From NCBI GenBank assembly GCA_900142905.1, contig FSRV01000002.1, forward strand, positions 1,054,001 through 1,118,000: a stretch of 64,000 nucleotides of DNA. Direction: 5' to 3'. Of the stretch, positions 61,603-64,000 are shown one piece after another. The notes under the pieces are model-generated. The model was not told where the DNA came from, did no database searches, and saw nothing but the letters and a program-made list of their open reading frames with translations. Made by a program: the position numbers and the translations under genes. This DNA comes from Burkholderia sp. GAS332. GTDB lineage: Bacteria; Pseudomonadota; Gammaproteobacteria; Burkholderiales; Burkholderiaceae. Every line of letters begins with the position of its first letter. The first letter of the stretch is position 1.

Positions 61603-62361
61603 TCAACCGGTCTTCGCGCGAGTGGATACGCGCGGCCGGCTTGCAGGCTTGCCCGAACCTGATTCGGCCTGATCCGAACGTTGCGCCGCCGGTTGCTGGC
61701 CAAAGACGAGCGTCTCGACCATCTGCCAATAGGCGTCGACCACGGCGGGATCAGACGCGGAAACATTGCTGGTCGCCAGCATTTCCGGGCCGAATCCAGA
61801 CAGGGTCGATGTCAGGCTGATCATGAGGTAGTGCAAGAGAATCGGCTCGACCTGGGGTAAAGCGTGCTCACTCTGTGCCGCGCGAATCTGCGGAATTAAC
61901 CAGTTGATCAATGGCTTGAGTACCGTGTCGGCAAGCCACTGCAATCGAGGGCTGTACACAAGGAACTCTTGAAGCATGAAACGATGGAACTGGGGAAAAT
62001 CAACCGTGAACCGAAACAAAGCGCGATACACCAGTCTTACCCGGTCCGCCGCCTCGGCAGGGGGCGTATCGGTCAGATAGGCCTCCCACTCATGGCGGAT
62101 GCGTTCGAACACATACTCCGCGACCGCCTGCCAGAGAACATCCTTGGATCGGTAGTGGTAGGTGATCAGCGGATGTTGCAACCCAATGCGATCCGCGATG
62201 CTGCGAATACTCGCAGCCTCAAAGCCCTTCGATGCGAATTCGGCCAGTGCCGCGTTCAGAATCGCCGAGCGGGTTTCCTGCGACCGCTGCTGCTCTGCGC
62301 GCTTGAGTTCGGTTGGCCTGCTCTTGTTGCCAACGCTCTTGGGACCTGTGCTATCCGCCAT
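61603..62361 (-). CDS. TetR-family regulator
   Basis: Regulator of 252 aa from the ATG at 62361. The helix-turn-helix is clear (FEAASIRSIADRIGLQHPLITYHY in part ADRIGLQHPLITYHYRSKD). The C-terminal domain runs to about residue 225; the last 25 residues (after VFGQQPAA) are basic, Ser-rich and unlike a TetR end, and they overlap the cassette remnant, so the native stop may have been lost at the junction. It is divergent from a crotonase gene across 408 bp and probably controls it. Confidence 0.82.
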   Translation of the reverse strand: MADSTGPKSVGNKSRPTELKRAEQQRSQETRSAILNAALAEFASKGFEAASIRSIADRIGLQHPLITYHYRSKDVLWQAVAEYVFERIRHEWEAYLTDTPPAEAADRVRLVYRALFRFTVDFPQFHRFMLQEFLVYSPRLQWLADTVLKPLINWLIPQIRAAQSEHALPQVEPILLHYLMISLTSTLSGFGPEMLATSNVSASDPAVVDAYWQMVETLVFGQQPAAQRSDQAESGSGKPASRPRVSTRAKTG

Positions 62362-62769
62362 TTGATGTCTCGATTGGGAATTTCGTTACTTCTGCGTTCC
62401 AGTGCCTTTCGCCTCTGACAGGCCAACACTTTCTAAGCGTAGCAAGCTACGCGACCGTCAACGAGGGCGGGCTTCACAAAGGTATCACACACGCGACCCC
62501 CAATCTTGAGCGTCGCTGAACCTGCTGTGGACCGTTGATTTGGGCGGCACAGTAACACACTACAACGAGTGATCCAATTCATCGGACAAAAGTTGCGCCG
62601 CCCATGCGGCGTGCTCCGCCGACCCGTCGCGTCCATGGTGTCTAATTTTCTTTTAAATTAACACATTGTAAAGTATAATGCGACGGTAACTCTGGCTGGT
62701 CCAGGTGTTCCACCCGGGCGAGGACAGAACTGAATCCGACTGCAGATTTGATTCACGGGCCAAGGACAC
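62362..62769. other. Divergent control region between TetR and crotonase genes
   Basis: This 408-bp gap is expected to hold promoters for both genes and the TetR operator. A consensus -10 on the plus strand is listed separately. No clear long palindrome was found, and no gene is evident. Confidence 0.4.
62674..62679 (+). promoter_or_regulatory. Consensus -10 box upstream of the crotonase gene
   Basis: TATAAT at 62674-62679, inside an AT-rich segment (62645-62680), fits a sigma-70 promoter about 90 bp before the crotonase ATG. The -35 at correct spacing is poor (TTTTAA), so activation or an extended site may be involved. Confidence 0.5.
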
Positions 62770-63558
62770 ATGGAAAGCAAAATCACGCTGACATCAAGTG
62801 ACGACATCGCGTTCGTTACGATGGTGAACGAAGCACGCGCCAACTCGATCGACAAGGCGTTCTGCGAGGAGCTGCTGGCCGCCCTCCACGAGATTGAGGG
62901 GTCGTCGAAGTATCGTGCAGTGATCCTTCAAGCCAGAGGCCGAATATTCTCGGCCGGCGGCGATCTTCGCCAGATTTTTGACGGACTGCAGCGTTCCGAC
63001 TCCTTCCTCGAATCCTTGATTAGCGCACTGAACACCACGATTATGACGATCCGGCGCTTGCCGATACCTGTGATTGCTAGCGTTCAGGGGGCGGCAGCCG
63101 GTGCGGGCTTTTCGCTGGCCATGGCGTGCGATCTGGTGGTGGCGTCGAGCGCCGCCCGCTTTGTCGTCGGCTACGCCAAGCTGGGAACATCGAGCGACGG
63201 TGGACTGTCTTTTCATCTGGCGCGCCGATTGGGGGCGGCGAGGGCATTGGAGATCATGTTGACGCGGGACGCGTTGAGTGCAGACGAGGCCACGCTGCTG
63301 GGGCTCGTCCAGAGTATTGCCGAACCGGCTTCCCTGCAGGACGCCAGCCTGGCGCTCGCGCAGAAAGTCATGGACATACCCGCAGCGGCGATTAGAGAAA
63401 CGAAATCACTGATCGGAATGGCGGCCGAAGATAACCTTGAGCGCCATCTTGAAGAGGAAAAGCGTGCATTCCTGAGATGCGCGGCGACGGAAGCGTTTTC
63501 TCAACGTGTCGCTCAATTCCTCGCCAACTCCGAGTCGCCCAGAAGCGCGTCGACCTGA
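62770..63558 (+). CDS. Crotonase-family enoyl-CoA hydratase/isomerase
   Basis: CoA-ester enzyme of 262 aa. The oxyanion-hole loops are visible as QARGRIFSAGGDLRQIF and GAAAGAGFSLAMACDLVVAS. The Glu used by typical hydratases in the following motif is absent (VGYAKLGTSSDGG), and the SSDGG pattern resembles isomerase-type members such as PaaG; it may therefore isomerise rather than hydrate. It starts MESKITLTSSDDIAFV with AAGGA upstream. The partner genes that would define its pathway are beyond the window. Confidence 0.82.
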   Translation: MESKITLTSSDDIAFVTMVNEARANSIDKAFCEELLAALHEIEGSSKYRAVILQARGRIFSAGGDLRQIFDGLQRSDSFLESLISALNTTIMTIRRLPIPVIASVQGAAAGAGFSLAMACDLVVASSAARFVVGYAKLGTSSDGGLSFHLARRLGAARALEIMLTRDALSADEATLLGLVQSIAEPASLQDASLALAQKVMDIPAAAIRETKSLIGMAAEDNLERHLEEEKRAFLRCAATEAFSQRVAQFLANSESPRSAST

Positions 63559-64000
63559 TGACGACAACGCGTCTCAAGGAAGGTCTGCAGAAGTCCTGAA
63601 TTGATGACGCTTTGATCTGATGCCGGCTCACCGGGCTCACCGGGTTGAGCGGCGGCATGACGCCCAAGTCGGTGCGAACGCATGATCCATTGTGTAGGCC
63701 GTTACGGCATAACCGCGGACCAGAAGGCATTGCGTACACCGCAAGTGCAAGGCCAGTTGCACTTCATCACTGCACTACATCCCTATCCCCTTTGCCAGTC
63801 GGCGTCCTCGTGACGTCGCTACCACACGACGTCGCCATCGATTTCCGATCTGACGCGCAGCCAGAGTCAATCCATCCCCGGCTTCCCGGTGGCGTCGGAC
63901 ATTCGTTCTCTTCATTTGTCAGGTGAAGCATACCTGGGGATACTCCTATCCAAACTATACTGTACGAGTGGAAAATTTAGATCTATCCTTCATTTCAGCA
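63559..64000. other. Terminal intergenic sequence
   Basis: The last 442 bp contain only short, unsupported frames. The final 60 bases are AT-rich. I see no terminator with a clear U-run after the crotonase stop and no RNA gene. Confidence 0.4.

Noticed and set aside
63645..63926. 93-codon frame at the window end
   Set aside because: No ribosome site or family features; composition looks non-coding.

Overview
The window looks like a chromosomal segment of a high-GC betaproteobacterium, most probably Paraburkholderia or Burkholderia. This is inferred from gene content (a spu/puu polyamine locus, a leucine liu locus, many LysR, TetR and MFS genes), codon usage and repeat style. No rRNA, tRNA, CRISPR array or IS transposase was found.

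Layout. 1-10.3 kb is a polyamine block. Minus-strand potG (cut by the window edge), potF, an SpuC-type aminotransferase, a PuuA-type synthetase and a PuuD-type hydrolase diverge from plus-strand puuR, puuC and agmatinase. Together they would import putrescine, make it from agmatine, and degrade it to GABA. 10.3-13.5 kb holds an MFS exporter coupled to a MarR regulator under a perfect 13-bp inverted-repeat operator, and a secreted lipase-like hydrolase. 13.8-28.5 kb is a sulfur-scavenging locus: an aldolase-like protein, a sigma-54 activator, an SBP with two ABC permeases, an SsuD-like monooxygenase, three DszB-like desulfinase paralogues, a complete TonB-ExbB-ExbD set and a TonB-dependent receptor. 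Three good -24/-12 promoters match the resident sigma-54 activator. I read this as a dedicated outer-membrane-to-cytoplasm route for taking up and desulfurising aromatic or bulky sulfonates, sulfones or sulfinates.

28.5-39.4 kb is mixed housekeeping: a DedA-rhodanese fusion, an AhpD-like protein, an MFS transporter, a LysR gene carrying an in-frame 15-bp minisatellite, a DUF899 protein, a GGDEF-EAL protein, HU, DAHP synthase and a DUF72 protein. A large imperfect inverted repeat (about 39.44-40.32 kb) follows. 40.3-47.4 kb is the leucine/isovalerate locus: a TetR regulator, then liuA, liuB, liuC and liuD, with a hairpin repeat array between liuA and liuB. 47.4-52.5 kb has a PhnD-like protein, a small DUF1488-like protein, a PNPOx/ferredoxin-reductase fusion, a GST and a divergent LysR.

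52.5-61.6 kb is the most unusual part. A 650-bp AT-rich gap is followed by a one-directional cassette of seven genes: a Gly-zipper/Pro-rich protein, a Cys4 zinc-ribbon protein, an acidic coiled-coil protein, a fibronectin type III protein, a subtilase, an 894-residue protein combining VanY, alpha/beta-hydrolase and a second M15-like domain, and a frameshifted DUF1906-like remnant. None of the intact products shows a Sec signal peptide, and no phage structural genes are visible here. I do not recognise it as a named system. 61.6-63.6 kb has a TetR gene divergent from a crotonase; the last 440 bp hold nothing I can support.
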